This document shows, in pieces, positions 19,242 through 30,081 of a stretch of 64,000 bases of DNA. The DNA is taken from the NCBI RefSeq assembly GCF_902726545.1, contig NZ_CACVAD010000011.1, positions 1 through 64,000 on the forward strand, in the 5' to 3' direction. The translations under genes and the position numbers were made by a program. Position 1 is the first letter of the stretch, and every line of letters starts with the position of its first letter. The notes beneath the pieces were generated by a model that worked only from the letters and a program-made list of their open reading frames with translations, searched no databases and was not told the DNA's origin. The stretch is from Yersinia artesiana. GTDB taxonomy: Bacteria > Pseudomonadota > Gammaproteobacteria > Enterobacterales > Enterobacteriaceae.

Positions 19242-20467
19242 AGCATCAGAACCACCCCGTTATTCTGGTCAAAAAGCGCAAAGCCAAACATGGCCAAGCC
19301 CACCATGGCGGGTCATGGAAAATTGCTTATGCTGACTTTATGACAGCAATGATGGCCTTCTTTCTGGTGATGTGGTTGCTGTCAGTTTCCAGCCCGCAAG
19401 AGCTGACGCAAATTGCTGAGTATTTCCGCACACCATTGAAAGTTGCTCTGTCCAGCGGTGAAAAAAGCAGCGACAGTACCAGCCCAATTCCTGGCGGTGG
19501 TGATGATCCCACCCAACAAGTCGGTGAAGTGCGCAAGCAGGTTGATTCTGAAGAGCGCCGCAAAGAAGAATATCGACTCAATAAATTACGGGAAAAACTG
19601 GACCAATTAATTGAATCAGACCCGAGACTGAAAGCTTTGCGGCCACATCTGTTGATTAACATGATGGATGAAGGGCTGAGAATTCAGATTATTGATAGCC
19701 AAAACCGGCCAATGTTCAAGATGGGGAGTGCTCAGGTTGAACCGTATATGCGCGATATTTTACGTGCCATTGCCCCTATTTTGAATGATATTCCCAATAA
19801 GATCAGCCTGTCTGGCCACACCGATGACTTGCCGTATGCTTCGGGTGAACGGGGTTACAGCAACTGGGAATTGTCAGCAGATCGTGCCAATGCTTCACGG
19901 CGTGAGTTACTGGTCGGTGGTTTGGATGAAGGCAAAGTATTACGCGTGGTAGGCATGGCATCGACGATGCGCTTAAAAGAGCAGGCATCAGATGACCCGG
20001 TTAACCGCCGTATCAGTATTCTGGTGCTGAATAAGCAGACTCAACATGATATTGAGCACGAGAATTTAGATAACAAAGCGCTGGATATCGAAAAAGCTGA
20101 GAGCTTAAAACAGATTGATTCTACCGGGACGACACCTGCGGTGGCATCACCCGCTACTGTTGCGACACCGCCAGTGACCAGCGGTGCGACGATACCGACA
20201 GCACAATCTGGTACTCGCGGATCAGCACCTGTACCCGCGGCGGTCTCGACAACATCAGCCTCGACAACATCAGCCTTGATAACATCAGCCTCGTCAGCGA
20301 CGGCAACTGAGTCGGTGAAAGCGGTGGCACCGCCTGTAACAGCACCACAAACACAACAATCGAGCACGGAGAACATTACTCAAGCTGCCCGCGGACCAAC
20401 GACATCGTTGCCAGCGGCACCAGCAAGTAATGCACCGGTCTCTCCGACAAGCCGCGACGCACAGTAG
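19238..20467 (+). CDS. motB: Flagellar stator protein MotB with long repetitive C-terminal extension
   Basis: MotB anchors the stator to peptidoglycan and supplies the proton-carrying Asp33 in the single membrane helix ([19 protein letters not shown]). The plug and linker follow, then the OmpA-like peptidoglycan-binding domain (~150-265; [40 protein letters not shown]). At 409 residues it is about 100 longer than E. coli MotB (308). The extra tail (~290-409) is a Thr/Ser/Ala/Pro-rich low-complexity segment with three in-frame copies of a five-residue unit ([15 protein letters not shown]). The tail lies in the periplasm and has no recognised function. cheA starts 10 bases after the stop. Confidence 0.95.
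   Translation: MKHQNHPVILVKKRKAKHGQAHHGGSWKIAYADFMTAMMAFFLVMWLLSVSSPQELTQIAEYFRTPLKVALSSGEKSSDSTSPIPGGGDDPTQQVGEVRKQVDSEERRKEEYRLNKLREKLDQLIESDPRLKALRPHLLINMMDEGLRIQIIDSQNRPMFKMGSAQVEPYMRDILRAIAPILNDIPNKISLSGHTDDLPYASGERGYSNWELSADRANASRRELLVGGLDEGKVLRVVGMASTMRLKEQASDDPVNRRISILVLNKQTQHDIEHENLDNKALDIEKAESLKQIDSTGTTPAVASPATVATPPVTSGATIPTAQSGTRGSAPVPAAVSTTSASTTSALITSASSATATESVKAVAPPVTAPQTQQSSTENITQAARGPTTSLPAAPASNAPVSPTSRDAQ
20246..20290 (+). repeat. 15-base tandem repeat (three copies) in motB
   Basis: Units 20246-20260 and 20261-20275 are identical (TCGACAACATCAGCC); the third, 20276-20290, differs at two bases. The unit is a multiple of three, so copy-number change would alter tail length without breaking the frame. 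Confidence 0.9.
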
Positions 20468-20477
20468 AGGTGACACC

Positions 20478-22526
20478 GTGAGCATGGATATTACCGCGTT
20501 TTATCAGACTTTCTTTGATGAAGCAGATGAATTGCTGGCAGATATGGAACAGCACCTGTTATTGCTGGATCCGCTGGCCCCTGATAATGAACAACTCAAT
20601 GCCATTTTCCGCGCTGCTCACTCAATTAAGGGCGGCGCTGCGACATTTGGATTTACTGTCTTACAAGAAACAACCCATCTGTTGGAAAACCTGTTGGATG
20701 GTGCCCGCCGCGACGAGATGCGCTTGAGCACTGATATCATCAACCTGTTTTTGGAAACGAAAGATATTATGCAAGAACAGTTGGACGCCTACAAAACCTC
20801 TCAAGAACCTAATGCAGAAAGTTTTGAGTATATCTGCCATGCATTGCGCCAACTGGCACTCGAAGCTTTAGAACAACAACCCCCCCATAATGTGGCGACC
20901 ACAGATAAAGCGACCACCCCGACCGCTGAAGCCAAGGCCAGCAGCAAGTCTCCTGCCTTAGTTCAGGGGGGAATGCGCATCCGCCTGTCGGGTTTGAAAG
21001 AGCAAGAAATCCCTTTGATGCTGGAAGAACTGGGCAATTTGGGTGAAGTCAAAGATCCGCACCAAGGTACAGATAGCCTGGAAGCGACCCTGATTACCTC
21101 TGTTAGCGAAGATGATATCAGTGCGGTGCTCTGTTTTGTGCTGGAGCCGGAGCAGATTAGCTTTGTTCAAGCCGAGTCGGCGCAAGAAGCTGAAGTGGCT
21201 GTTGTCGCGCCGGTGGTTGAAGTGCCTCAAGTTACCGCTGTTGCTGAAATCAAGAACCCACCTAAGGTTGAGGCCGTCGTTGCCCAGCCAACCAGCGCAG
21301 AGCATGTCAAACCTAAAGCGAAAGCCAGTGAATCCACCAGTATTCGCGTGGCAGTTGAGAAAGTCGACCAACTGATTAATTTAGTGGGTGAATTGGTTAT
21401 CACTCAATCAATGTTGGCTCAGCGTTCCAGCACCTTAGACCCGGTGATTAACGGCGATTTACTCAATAGCATGGGGCAGTTGGAGCGCAACGCGCGCGAC
21501 TTGCAAGAGTCGGTGATGTCGATTCGAATGATGCCGATGGAATATGTATTCAGCCGCTTCCCGCGCTTGGTGCGTGATTTGGCCAGCAAGTTGAATAAAC
21601 AGGTTGAACTGACACTGCTTGGCAGTTCGACTGAGCTGGATAAAAGTCTGATTGAACGCATTATCGACCCATTAACCCATCTGGTGCGTAACAGCTTGGA
21701 CCACGGTATTGAAGATCCAGCAACGCGCATCGCGGCCGGTAAACAACCGGTAGGTAATCTGACACTGTCGGCCGAACATCAAGGTGGCAATATTTGTATT
21801 GAAGTCCTCGATGATGGGGCAGGGCTAAACCGGCAGAAAATTCTGGCGAAAGCACAATCGCAGGGTATGGCTGTTAATGAGCATATGAGTGATGAAGATG
21901 TCGGCATGCTGATTTTCGCCCCTGGATTCTCTACAGCCGAGCAGGTGACCGATGTTTCTGGTCGCGGTGTTGGCATGGATGTGGTTAAGCGAAATATTCA
22001 GGAAATGGGCGGCCATGTACAAGTCAGTTTCCAGGCCGGTAAAGGTACCTCAATTCGGATCTTGCTACCATTGACGCTGGCTATTCTTGATGGCATGTCC
22101 GTTAAAGTCAGTAATGAAGTGTTCATTTTACCATTGAACGCCGTAATGGAATCTCTGCAACCATTGGCTGAGGATCTCCATCCACTGGCTGGCGGTGAAC
22201 GCGTATTGCAAGTGCGTGGTGAGTATCTGCCTCTGGTGGAGCTGTTCCGGGTATTTGATGTTGAAAATGCGAAAACTGAAGCCACCCAAGGCATTGTTGT
22301 GATTCTACAAAGTGCTGGTCGTCGTTATGCCCTGCTGGTAGATCAATTGATTGGTCAGCATCAGGTGGTGGTGAAAAACCTGGAAAGCAATTATCGCAAG
22401 GTTCCAGGTATTTCTGCCGCCACCATTTTGGGTGATGGCAGTGTGGCATTAATTGTGGATGTGTCGGCGTTGCAGGCCTTAAACCGGGAAAAGCGTGTTA
22501 CGGCTGATGATGTCGTCGTCGCGTAA
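20478..22526 (+). CDS. cheA: Chemotaxis histidine kinase CheA
   Basis: CheA is the receptor-coupled kinase that phosphorylates CheY and CheB. The 682-residue protein has P1 with phospho-acceptor His48 (AAHSIKGGAATFGF), P2 for CheY/CheB docking, P3 dimerisation, and a P4 kinase domain (N-box RNSLDHGIED, DDGAGLN, GRGVGMDVVKRN). A P5 CheW-like domain (LAILDGMSVKV, QLIGQHQVVVKNL) ends it. I use the GTG at 20478 (MSMDITAFYQTFFDEADEL), behind AGAGG, which matches E. coli; an upstream in-frame ATG at 20430 lies inside motB. The stop codon TAA is abutted directly by ERIC element 2, which separates cheA from cheW. Confidence 0.97.
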   Translation: MSMDITAFYQTFFDEADELLADMEQHLLLLDPLAPDNEQLNAIFRAAHSIKGGAATFGFTVLQETTHLLENLLDGARRDEMRLSTDIINLFLETKDIMQEQLDAYKTSQEPNAESFEYICHALRQLALEALEQQPPHNVATTDKATTPTAEAKASSKSPALVQGGMRIRLSGLKEQEIPLMLEELGNLGEVKDPHQGTDSLEATLITSVSEDDISAVLCFVLEPEQISFVQAESAQEAEVAVVAPVVEVPQVTAVAEIKNPPKVEAVVAQPTSAEHVKPKAKASESTSIRVAVEKVDQLINLVGELVITQSMLAQRSSTLDPVINGDLLNSMGQLERNARDLQESVMSIRMMPMEYVFSRFPRLVRDLASKLNKQVELTLLGSSTELDKSLIERIIDPLTHLVRNSLDHGIEDPATRIAAGKQPVGNLTLSAEHQGGNICIEVLDDGAGLNRQKILAKAQSQGMAVNEHMSDEDVGMLIFAPGFSTAEQVTDVSGRGVGMDVVKRNIQEMGGHVQVSFQAGKGTSIRILLPLTLAILDGMSVKVSNEVFILPLNAVMESLQPLAEDLHPLAGGERVLQVRGEYLPLVELFRVFDVENAKTEATQGIVVILQSAGRRYALLVDQLIGQHQVVVKNLESNYRKVPGISAATILGDGSVALIVDVSALQALNREKRVTADDVVVA

Positions 22527-22654
22527 TATGCCCGTCATACTTCAAGCTGCATGCGTGTTGGCTACGTTCAATCACCCGAATCACTTACAACATCGTAAGT
22601 TCATCGGGATTTATTCACTTGCCGCCTTCCTGCAACTCGAATTATTTAGGGCAT
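22527..22654. repeat. ERIC element 2 (between cheA and cheW)
   Basis: This is a full-length copy with inverted ends (CCCGTCATACTTCAAGCTGCA ends mirrored by TGCAACTCGAATTATTTAGGG) and the ERIC core. It begins at the base after the cheA TAA stop and ends about 50 bases before cheW, so it is transcribed within the mot-che operon and would fold into a long hairpin. Confidence 0.9.
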
Positions 22655-22706
22655 AGAGCTTTGAAAAATAAACATAAATTCAACCTATTGATTGAAGGGT
22701 AAAAAC

Positions 22707-23204
22707 ATGGCAGGACTAGCAACCGTCACGAAGCTGGCTGGCGAAACGGTAGGACAAGAATTCCTGATTTTTACGCTGGGTGCTGAAGAGTACGGCATTG
22801 ATATTCTGAAAGTTCAAGAGATCCGGGGTTATGATCAAGTGACCCGTATCGCTAACACCCCGGCTTTCATTAAAGGTGTTACTAACTTACGCGGCGTTAT
22901 TGTTCCTATTATCGATTTACGGGTTAAATTTGCCCAACAGGGCGTCAGCTATAACGAAAATACAGTGGTCATCGTACTGAATTTTGGTCAGCGCGTTGTC
23001 GGTATTGTCGTGGATGGTGTGTCTGATGTGCTGTCATTGACTGCTGAGCAAATCCGCCCAGCCCCTGAGTTTGCTGTGACTTTGGCGACCGAATACCTGA
23101 CAGGTTTAGGTTCACTGGGTGAGCGGATGCTGATTTTGGTTGATATTGAGAAGTTGCTGAGCAGTGAAGAGATGTCATTGCTTGATTCAGTGGTGAAAGG
23201 TTAA
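22707..23204 (+). CDS. cheW: Chemotaxis coupling protein CheW
   Basis: CheW links chemoreceptors to CheA in the polar signalling array. The 165-residue sequence is a typical double beta-barrel scaffold ([60 protein letters not shown]). The ATG at 22707 follows GAAGGG; the frame extends to a TTG at 22692 but without a signal for it. It closes the motABcheAW operon. ERIC element 2 lies upstream and an imperfect hairpin (AGGAGGGC / GCCCTTCT, 23240-23261) lies 35 bases after the stop; the hairpin lacks a T-run. The next gene has its own sigma-28 promoter. Confidence 0.97.
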   Translation: MAGLATVTKLAGETVGQEFLIFTLGAEEYGIDILKVQEIRGYDQVTRIANTPAFIKGVTNLRGVIVPIIDLRVKFAQQGVSYNENTVVIVLNFGQRVVGIVVDGVSDVLSLTAEQIRPAPEFAVTLATEYLTGLGSLGERMLILVDIEKLLSSEEMSLLDSVVKG

Positions 23205-23309
23205 TTAAGCCTAATCTATCATTACCTTTTCCAACGCGCAGGAGGGCAAGTTAGCCCTTCTGCTTCAAATTTGGTCTAAAGCCAAAGATCAAATTGTTAA
23301 TACTCAGTA

Positions 23310-23366
23310 TCTCCCCGGTAAAATAATCTTTCTCCCCGGTAAAGTTCCCCCCTGTGGTGCCGATAA
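23310..23366 (+). promoter_or_regulatory. Sigma-28 promoter of the tsr-like gene with a 13-base direct repeat
   Basis: TAAAGTTC (23340-23347), an 11-base spacer and GCCGATAA (23359-23366) make a near-perfect FliA promoter. TCTCCCCGGTAAA occurs at 23310-23322 and again at 23331-23343, exactly 21 bases (two helical turns) apart; the second copy overlaps the -35 box. The upstream copy may be a duplicated -35 region or a regulator site. Confidence 0.85.
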
Positions 23367-23437
23367 CACAGTTAATTAAACGTCTTATGTTTTGGCGTAC
23401 CCGTATTTTGACGTAATCGTAATAATGAAGGGATAAC

Positions 23438-25111
23438 ATGTTTAAGCGTATGAAAGTGGTCACCAGCTTGCTGTTGGTGTTAGTGCTATTTGGTGCCTTA
23501 CAGCTGGTTTCCGGCGGGCTTTTCTTTAACTCACTGAAAAATGACAAAGAAAACTTCGCGGTTTTACAAGTTATCCGTCAACAACAGTCGGTATTGAATG
23601 AAAGCTGGGTCAATCTACTGCAAACACGCAATACGTTAAACCGCGCGGGCATTCGCTACATGATGGATGTGAATCACACTGGCAGCGGCCCGACTGTAAA
23701 TGATCTTTTGGCGTCAGCCAAAGGAACATTAGGTGTGGCGGCAGAACGTTTTAAAAGCTACGAGCAAATTCCGCTGGATAGCCAGCAAGACCCGGAATCG
23801 GCTAAAAAATTAAAACAGACTTATGAGCAATATTTTGGCGCGTTAACTGAGCTTATCCAATTGATGGAAGCGGGTAAGATCAATGAATTCTTTGACCAGC
23901 CAACCTCCAGTTTCCAAAATGCTTTTGAGCATGACTACAACACTTACCTGACACAAAACGACCGTCTGTATTCCGGTGCCGTGGAAGACAGTAACCGCTC
24001 CTTTACTTATGCGATGAGCGTGATTGTCTTTGTATTGATTGCCGTATTCGTCGCCATTGTGGTGGTGTGGCTGGGTATGCAACACATCTTGATTAACCCA
24101 CTCAAACACTTGATTGAGCATATCAAACATATTGCTAACGGTGATTTGACTCAGAATATTGAAGTGCACAGTCGCAACGAAATGGGCACCCTGGCAGCTA
24201 GCCTGAAGCACATGCAATCTGAATTGGTGACTACCGTCAGTGATGTCCGTTTAGGCGCTGATGCTATTTATAGTGGTGCATCAGAAATTGCTGCGGGCAA
24301 CAATGATTTGTCAGCACGTACCGAGCAACAAGCCGCCTCTTTGGAAGAAACCGCTGCCAGCATGGAGCAGTTAACCGCTACGGTGAAACAGAATGCTGAA
24401 AATGCCCGTCAGGCTAGCCAACTGGCATTAAGTGCATCTGAAACCGCGCAAAAAGGTGGAAAAGTCGTCGCGAACGTGGTGCAAACCATGCATGACATTG
24501 CCGGTAGCTCGCAGAAAATTGCCGATATCACCAGCGTCATTGATGGCATCGCTTTCCAAACCAATATTCTGGCATTGAATGCTGCGGTTGAAGCCGCTCG
24601 TGCCGGCGAGCAGGGCCGTGGTTTTGCCGTTGTCGCCGGTGAAGTGCGCAATCTGGCCCAGCGCAGTGCGCAAGCAGCCAAAGAAATCAAAGGCTTGATC
24701 GAAGATTCAGTCAACCGTGTCGATATGGGTTCTGTACTGGTTGAAAGTGCCGGCGAAACCATGGGCGATATCGTGAATGCGGTGACCCGCGTAACGGACA
24801 TCATGGGCGAAATCGCTTCCGCCTCTGATGAACAAAGCCGTGGTATCGATCAGGTCGGTCAGGCGGTGACTGAAATGGATCGTGTGACCCAACAAAACGC
24901 CTCTTTGGTGGAAGAGTCTGCCTCTGCCGCCGCAGCACTGGAAGAGCAAGCCAGTATGCTAACCCAATCCATGTCCGTATTTGTTCTGCGTATGGATAGC
25001 AGTAGTAGCAAAAAAGATGTGAGAAAAACCAAGCAGCCGACACAGGATAAGAGCGGTACTGCTAAAAAAGCACTGGGAAGTGACCTGCAAGAAAATTGGG
25101 AAACTTTCTAG
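23438..25111 (+). CDS. tsr: Serine-type chemoreceptor Tsr
   Basis: This 557-residue methyl-accepting receptor senses serine and related attractants across the inner membrane. It follows E. coli Tsr closely from the start ([26 protein letters not shown]) and keeps the ligand arginines in [20 protein letters not shown]1 is at about 8-30 and TM2 at about 190-213, then HAMP, methylation helices, the conserved tip ([21 protein letters not shown]) and the NWETF docking tail. GGGATAAC precedes the ATG. A strong sigma-28 promoter lies 75 bases upstream. In E. coli this slot holds tar, so the receptor gene content has shifted. An ERIC element follows the stop codon by seven bases. Confidence 0.92.
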   Translation: MFKRMKVVTSLLLVLVLFGALQLVSGGLFFNSLKNDKENFAVLQVIRQQQSVLNESWVNLLQTRNTLNRAGIRYMMDVNHTGSGPTVNDLLASAKGTLGVAAERFKSYEQIPLDSQQDPESAKKLKQTYEQYFGALTELIQLMEAGKINEFFDQPTSSFQNAFEHDYNTYLTQNDRLYSGAVEDSNRSFTYAMSVIVFVLIAVFVAIVVVWLGMQHILINPLKHLIEHIKHIANGDLTQNIEVHSRNEMGTLAASLKHMQSELVTTVSDVRLGADAIYSGASEIAAGNNDLSARTEQQAASLEETAASMEQLTATVKQNAENARQASQLALSASETAQKGGKVVANVVQTMHDIAGSSQKIADITSVIDGIAFQTNILALNAAVEAARAGEQGRGFAVVAGEVRNLAQRSAQAAKEIKGLIEDSVNRVDMGSVLVESAGETMGDIVNAVTRVTDIMGEIASASDEQSRGIDQVGQAVTEMDRVTQQNASLVEESASAAAALEEQASMLTQSMSVFVLRMDSSSSKKDVRKTKQPTQDKSGTAKKALGSDLQENWETF

Positions 25112-25118
25112 TCCCCTA

Positions 25119-25242
25119 CAACCCTTCATACTTGAAATTGCAGGGGTGTTAGCTGCGCTCACGAACCCGAATCACTTACCGGAGTAAGCTCATCGGGATT
25201 CGTTTGCTGGCAGCCTACCTGCAACTCCAATTATCTTGGGTA
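25119..25242. repeat. ERIC element 3 (between the two chemoreceptor genes)
   Basis: This is a diverged full-length copy: the core CCCGAATCACTTAC ... GTAAGCTCATCGGGATT is intact while the arms have changed (TTGAAATTGCAGG / CCTGCAACTCCAATT). It starts eight bases after the tsr stop codon and lies within the transcription unit. Confidence 0.85.
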
Positions 25243-25254
25243 GATAAAAATAGA

Positions 25255-25274
25255 AGCCGGCCAACGAGCCGGCT
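25255..25274 (+). other. Hairpin just upstream of the second chemoreceptor gene
   Basis: AGCCGGC-CAACGA-GCCGGCT is a perfect seven-base-pair GC-rich stem ending two bases before the AGAAGAGG ribosome binding site. It could limit translation or protect the mRNA 5' end after processing. Confidence 0.5.
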
Positions 25275-25288
25275 GAGAAGAGGTTACG

Positions 25289-26941
25289 ATGTTTGGCCGA
25301 ATCCGGATTTCTACCAGCTTTTTCCTGTTATTGATGTTGATTTGCTCGATACAGTTGATTTCAAGTGGTCTGTCATTTACTGCATTTCGTTCAGACTATC
25401 AAAATTTAAACCGAGTGGATCTCAGCAGCCAGCAACGGGATGCATTAAGCCTCAGTTGGGTATCCTTACTTCAGGCGCGTAATACCTTAAACCGGGCGGC
25501 GACTCGCTCGGCTCTCAAAGTCCCTCAGGAGCAAGTCAACGCGCTAATGGGCAATGCGCGGAGTTCACTACAGAAAGCCGATCTCTATTTTAATCAGTTT
25601 CTGGCGGTACCTCGTCTGGATGAGAGTGATACCGGTGGTGAGTTGTTAGATGCAACCAAGAACAGTTATCAGAACTTACGCAGTTCACTCCGGGAGTTAA
25701 TCGATTTCCTGGAAGCCGGTAATTTGCAGAGTTTTATGGATCAACCCACCCAGAAAACTCAAGACCTGTTTGAAGCTGATTTCTTGCAATATTTACAGTA
25801 TGCCAATGAAGTGATTGCAGAAGCCGGCACTCAGAACCAACAGGCTTACCACCTCGCCATGTGGATCTTTGCCGGTGCAATTCTGATGGTAATTGCTATG
25901 GCGATTTCTTCACTGATCTGGCTGCGCACTATGTTTGTCTCGCCATTAAAAACCATGCGCGCCCATTTTGACCGCATTGCCCAAGGTGATTTATCCGCCC
26001 AGATTTCGGTGACGGGCAGTAATGAAATCAGTCAGATGTTTGCCAGTTTGCGCACCATGCAACAGTCGCTCATCACCACCGTTAGCCATGTGCGCGATGG
26101 GACAGAATCGATGTTAACCGGTATTCAGGAAATCTCTGCCGGTAACAATGATTTGTCGGCAAGAACCGAGCAGCAGGCGGCTTCATTAGAGCAAACAGCG
26201 GCTAGCATGGAACAACTGACGGCGACGGTGAAACAGAATGCCGATAATGCCCGTCAGGCGACACAACTGGCGCGAGATGCGTCGGGTACCGCAGCTAAAG
26301 GCGGTGAGTTAACCGGAAGTGTCGTGACAACCATGCATGATATCGCCACCAGTTCGCAGAAGATCGGTGCTATTACCAGCGTTATCGATGGCATCGCCTT
26401 CCAAACCAATATCCTGGCTCTGAATGCCGCTGTTGAAGCAGCTCGCGCCGGAGAGCAAGGGCGCGGTTTTGCCGTGGTGGCGGGCGAGGTGCGCAATTTA
26501 GCCCAGCGCAGTGCGCAGGCAGCAAAAGAAATCAAAGGGTTAATCGATGAATCGGTTAGCCGTGTTCGCCAGGGCTCCACCCTGGTGGAAAATGCGGGTA
26601 CCACCATGGAAGAGATTGTTCGCTCAGTGACTCGGGTTACCGACATTATGGGTGAAATCGCTTCCGCTTCGGATGAGCAAAGCCGGGGTATTGAGCAGGT
26701 TTCACTCGCGGTAACACAGATGGATCAGGTCACTCAGCAAAACGCCGCATTAGTGGAAGAGGCAGCGGCTGCGGCTAATGCACTGGAGGAGCAAGCAGGT
26801 ATGCTCTCCGATGCAGTGTCTGTTTTTCGTTTGGAGCAGGATAGCGACAGCGGGGAGGGGCAGGCAGCAGTTCGCAGTAGTCAGCAATTTGTTGTGAAAA
26901 CAGCGGCTGTTAAGGAAACCCCAGATTGTCAAACGGTGTAA
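25289..26941 (+). CDS. Chemoreceptor of the Tar/Tap type, lacking the NWETF pentapeptide
   Basis: The 550-residue receptor has TM1 (~8-30), a periplasmic four-helix domain keeping the arginine pattern [18 protein letters not shown]2 (~190-212), HAMP, and a signalling tip ([21 protein letters not shown]) nearly identical to that of the neighbouring Tsr. It ends in ...KETPDCQTV, with no CheR/CheB docking pentapeptide, so it must be modified with help from high-abundance receptors, as E. coli Tap and Trg are. Position just before cheR is that of tap. Ligand is not predictable. The ATG at 25289 follows AGAAGAGG. Its signalling half is so like tsr that gene conversion is possible. Confidence 0.9.
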   Translation: MFGRIRISTSFFLLLMLICSIQLISSGLSFTAFRSDYQNLNRVDLSSQQRDALSLSWVSLLQARNTLNRAATRSALKVPQEQVNALMGNARSSLQKADLYFNQFLAVPRLDESDTGGELLDATKNSYQNLRSSLRELIDFLEAGNLQSFMDQPTQKTQDLFEADFLQYLQYANEVIAEAGTQNQQAYHLAMWIFAGAILMVIAMAISSLIWLRTMFVSPLKTMRAHFDRIAQGDLSAQISVTGSNEISQMFASLRTMQQSLITTVSHVRDGTESMLTGIQEISAGNNDLSARTEQQAASLEQTAASMEQLTATVKQNADNARQATQLARDASGTAAKGGELTGSVVTTMHDIATSSQKIGAITSVIDGIAFQTNILALNAAVEAARAGEQGRGFAVVAGEVRNLAQRSAQAAKEIKGLIDESVSRVRQGSTLVENAGTTMEEIVRSVTRVTDIMGEIASASDEQSRGIEQVSLAVTQMDQVTQQNAALVEEAAAAANALEEQAGMLSDAVSVFRLEQDSDSGEGQAAVRSSQQFVVKTAAVKETPDCQTV

Positions 26942-26969
26942 CGAAGACTGTATTGTGGGGTGAAACCGG

Positions 26970-27830
26970 ATGAAACCATCACCCCAAGAGTTTGGGTCTC
27001 CCCTGACCCAGATGATTCAGCGGCTGCCGCTGTCGGATGTTCACTTCCGACGCATTTGCCAACTTATTTACCAACGAGCTGGGATTGTGCTGGCCGATCA
27101 CAAACGGGAAATGGTCTATAACCGCCTGGTGAGGCGGTTGAGGTTGCTGGGGATTAACGATTTTGGTCAATACCTGGCTTTACTGGAGACCGATCCTAAC
27201 AGTGCAGAGTGGCAGGCGTTTGTTAATGCTTTGACCACTAACCTGACGGCATTTTTCCGTGAGGCGCACCACTTCCCAATTCTGGCAGAGCATGCTCGTC
27301 AGCGGCCGGGGAGTTATTCGGTTTGGAGTACGGCGGCATCGACCGGAGAAGAGCCTTATTCCATCGCCATGACATTGTGTGATGTGTTGGGAAATCGGTC
27401 GGGATCTTGCCAGATATTGGCCAGTGATATTGATACGCAAGTCCTGGAGAAAGCCACCAGTGGCGTGTATCGACAAGATGAATTGCGCTCATTGTCTGCG
27501 CAACAAATGCAACGCTATTTTTTGCGTGGCACCGGCCCCCACCAGGGCATGGTCAGAGTGCGACCGGAACTGGCCAATATGATTCATTTTCAGCAACTGA
27601 ATCTGTTAGCACCCGAATGGGCATTACCGGGGCAGTTTGACGCTATTTTTTGTCGTAATGTGATGATTTATTTTGATAAAGAAACGCAGGAGCGCATCTT
27701 GCGTCGCTTTGTTCCTTTGCTAAAACCCGGCGGCTTGATGTTTGCAGGCCACTCGGAGAATTTCAGTCAAATTAGTCGGGAATTCTATTTGCGCGGGCAG
27801 ACCGTTTATGGACTGACCAAGGAGAGGTGA
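26970..27830 (+). CDS. cheR: Chemotaxis receptor methyltransferase CheR
   Basis: CheR uses S-adenosylmethionine to methylate glutamates on chemoreceptors, raising kinase activity during adaptation. The 286-residue protein has the N-terminal helical receptor-binding domain ([28 protein letters not shown]) and a Rossmann methyltransferase domain with SAM-site features ([42 protein letters not shown]). The beta-subdomain that grips NWETF is present, in keeping with two NWETF receptors in this window. The ATG at 26970 follows a weak GGGGTG. cheB overlaps by one base (TGATG), so translation is probably coupled. Confidence 0.97.
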   Translation: MKPSPQEFGSPLTQMIQRLPLSDVHFRRICQLIYQRAGIVLADHKREMVYNRLVRRLRLLGINDFGQYLALLETDPNSAEWQAFVNALTTNLTAFFREAHHFPILAEHARQRPGSYSVWSTAASTGEEPYSIAMTLCDVLGNRSGSCQILASDIDTQVLEKATSGVYRQDELRSLSAQQMQRYFLRGTGPHQGMVRVRPELANMIHFQQLNLLAPEWALPGQFDAIFCRNVMIYFDKETQERILRRFVPLLKPGGLMFAGHSENFSQISREFYLRGQTVYGLTKER

Positions 27831-28879
27831 TGAGTAAAATCAGAGTATTGTGCGTTGATGATTCCGCGTTAATGCGCCAGTTAATGACAGAGATTATTAA
27901 CAGTCACCCAGATATGGAAATGGTTGCAGCAGCACCAGATCCATTAGTTGCCCGTGATTTGATTAAAAAATTCAATCCGCAGGTATTAACACTTGATGTT
28001 GAAATGCCACGGATGGATGGTTTGGATTTTCTTGAAAAATTGATGCGGTTACGGCCGATGCCGGTGGTGATGGTTTCATCACTAACCGGGAAAAACTCAG
28101 AGATAACCATGCGCGCGCTGGAGTTGGGGGCTATCGATTTTGTCACCAAACCGCAGTTGGGTATCCGAGAAGGGATGCTGGCTTACAGCGAGTTGATTGC
28201 GGAGAAAATCCGCACGGCCGCGAAAGCTCGCTTACCACAGCGCGGTCCGGAACATGCCCCGGTGATGCTGAGCCATACGCCGCTGCTCAGTAGTGAGAAA
28301 CTCATTGCGATCGGCGCATCGACGGGGGGGACTGAAGCCATCCGTACCGTGTTACAACCTTTGCCACCGACCAGTCCGGCATTGTTGATAACACAGCATA
28401 TGCCACCGGGTTTTACCCGCTCATTTGCGGAGCGGCTCAATAAATTGTGCCAAATTACCGTGAAGGAAGCAGAAGACGGTGAGCGGGTATTGCCCGGACA
28501 CGCCTATATTGCACCCGGTGATCGGCACATGGAATTGGCGCGCAGTGGGGCAAACTATCAGGTGCGTATTCATGACGGGCCTGCGGTTAATCGCCATCGT
28601 CCCTCGGTTGATGTGCTTTTCCGTTCAGTGGCGCAGTATGCCGGGCGCAATGCGGTCGGTGTCATTCTGACGGGAATGGGTAATGACGGTGCTGCCGGTT
28701 TACTGGAGATGCATCGGGCAGGGGCTTACACCATTGCCCAAAACGAAGCCAGTTGTGTGGTCTTCGGGATGCCGCGCGAAGCTATTGGGATGGGCGGCGT
28801 TAATGAAATCCTGGATTTGAACCAGGTAAGTCAGCGCATGTTGGCACAGATAAGCAGCGGTCAAGCCCTGCGAATCTAG
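27830..28879 (+). CDS. cheB: Chemotaxis methylesterase/deamidase CheB
   Basis: CheB removes methyl groups from receptors and deamidates glutamines; phosphorylation by CheA activates it. The 349 residues equal the E. coli length. The receiver domain (~1-120) holds the Asp pair in [10 protein letters not shown] and the phospho-Asp in [16 protein letters not shown]; the esterase domain has the Ser nucleophile in [11 protein letters not shown], the His in [10 protein letters not shown] and the Asp in GMGNDGAAG. The ATG at 27830 overlaps the cheR stop and follows GGAGAGG; the GTG three bases earlier is less likely. It is part of the tsr-receptor-cheRBYZ unit. Confidence 0.97.
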   Translation: MSKIRVLCVDDSALMRQLMTEIINSHPDMEMVAAAPDPLVARDLIKKFNPQVLTLDVEMPRMDGLDFLEKLMRLRPMPVVMVSSLTGKNSEITMRALELGAIDFVTKPQLGIREGMLAYSELIAEKIRTAAKARLPQRGPEHAPVMLSHTPLLSSEKLIAIGASTGGTEAIRTVLQPLPPTSPALLITQHMPPGFTRSFAERLNKLCQITVKEAEDGERVLPGHAYIAPGDRHMELARSGANYQVRIHDGPAVNRHRPSVDVLFRSVAQYAGRNAVGVILTGMGNDGAAGLLEMHRAGAYTIAQNEASCVVFGMPREAIGMGGVNEILDLNQVSQRMLAQISSGQALRI

Positions 28880-28917
28880 TAGAAATTTTCCGGTGGAAAT
28901 CGGGCGTTGGTATTTAA

Positions 28918-29343
<426 letters not shown>

Positions 29344-29352
29344 GGAGGCGAG

Positions 29353-29997
29353 ATGAGTAACCATCAAATGCCCGCAACAGATGCGGCATCAGCCAGTGAT
29401 ATAATCAGTCGTATTGGTCAACTGACGCGGATGTTACGCGACAGTTTGCGTGAGTTGGGTCTTGATCAGGCAATTGCTCAGGCGGCAGAAGCCATTCCTG
29501 ATGCCCGCGACCGGCTGGACTATGTGGTTCATATGACCGCGCAGGCGGCGGAAAGAGCCTTGAACTGTGTTGAAGCAGCACAGCCGCGTCAGAATGAGCT
29601 TGAGTCATCAGCAAAAGCGCTAAAAGTTCGTTGGGATGAATGGTTTGAGAACCCAATCGAACTGTCAGATGCCCGTTCTCTGGTCACTGATACCCGTGAA
29701 TATCTGGATGTAGTGCCACAACATACCTCATTCACCAATGCGCAATTATTGGAAATCATGATGGCACAGGATTTCCAAGATCTGACCGGTCAGGTCATCA
29801 AGCGTATGATGGATGTGGTGCAAGAGATTGAGAAACAGTTATTAATGGTATTGATGGAGAACATTCCTGATATGCCGTCAAAACCGCAGAAACCGACTGA
29901 CAGTTTACTCAATGGGCCGCAATTGGATAAAAATGGCGCTGGCGTCATTGCGAGCCAGGATCAGGTTGATGATCTGTTAGATAGCCTGGGCTTCTAA
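29353..29997 (+). CDS. cheZ: CheY-P phosphatase CheZ
   Basis: CheZ dephosphorylates CheY-P at receptor clusters and ends the tumble signal. The 214-residue protein has the long helical hairpin with the catalytic-Gln motif in [18 protein letters not shown], and the C-terminal CheY-binding peptide [22 protein letters not shown] lies six bases before the ATG at 29353. It is the last gene of the che unit; two hairpins follow (30019-30064), then the convergent subtilase gene instead of flhB, which follows cheZ directly in E. coli. Confidence 0.97.
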   Translation: MSNHQMPATDAASASDIISRIGQLTRMLRDSLRELGLDQAIAQAAEAIPDARDRLDYVVHMTAQAAERALNCVEAAQPRQNELESSAKALKVRWDEWFENPIELSDARSLVTDTREYLDVVPQHTSFTNAQLLEIMMAQDFQDLTGQVIKRMMDVVQEIEKQLLMVLMENIPDMPSKPQKPTDSLLNGPQLDKNGAGVIASQDQVDDLLDSLGF

Positions 29998-30018
29998 GCG
30001 GCAGAAAATGTTTCGGGT

Positions 30019-30064
30019 GCAGATGAGGCCGTTTCCTCATCTGCATGACCGCTGGTTAAGCGGT
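30019..30064. terminator. Double hairpin between cheZ and the subtilase gene
   Basis: GCAGATGAGG-(6)-CCTCATCTGC (30019-30044) is a perfect ten-base-pair stem; ACCGCT-(5)-AGCGGT (30048-30064) is a second stem followed by ATTTCT. They sit between convergent genes and probably end the che transcript. Confidence 0.75.
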
Positions 30065-30081
30065 ATTTCTCTGCGCCTCCT

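Noticed and set aside
23310-23343. CRISPR-like repeat
   Set aside because: Only two copies of 13 bases with a short gap; no array and no cas genes in the window.
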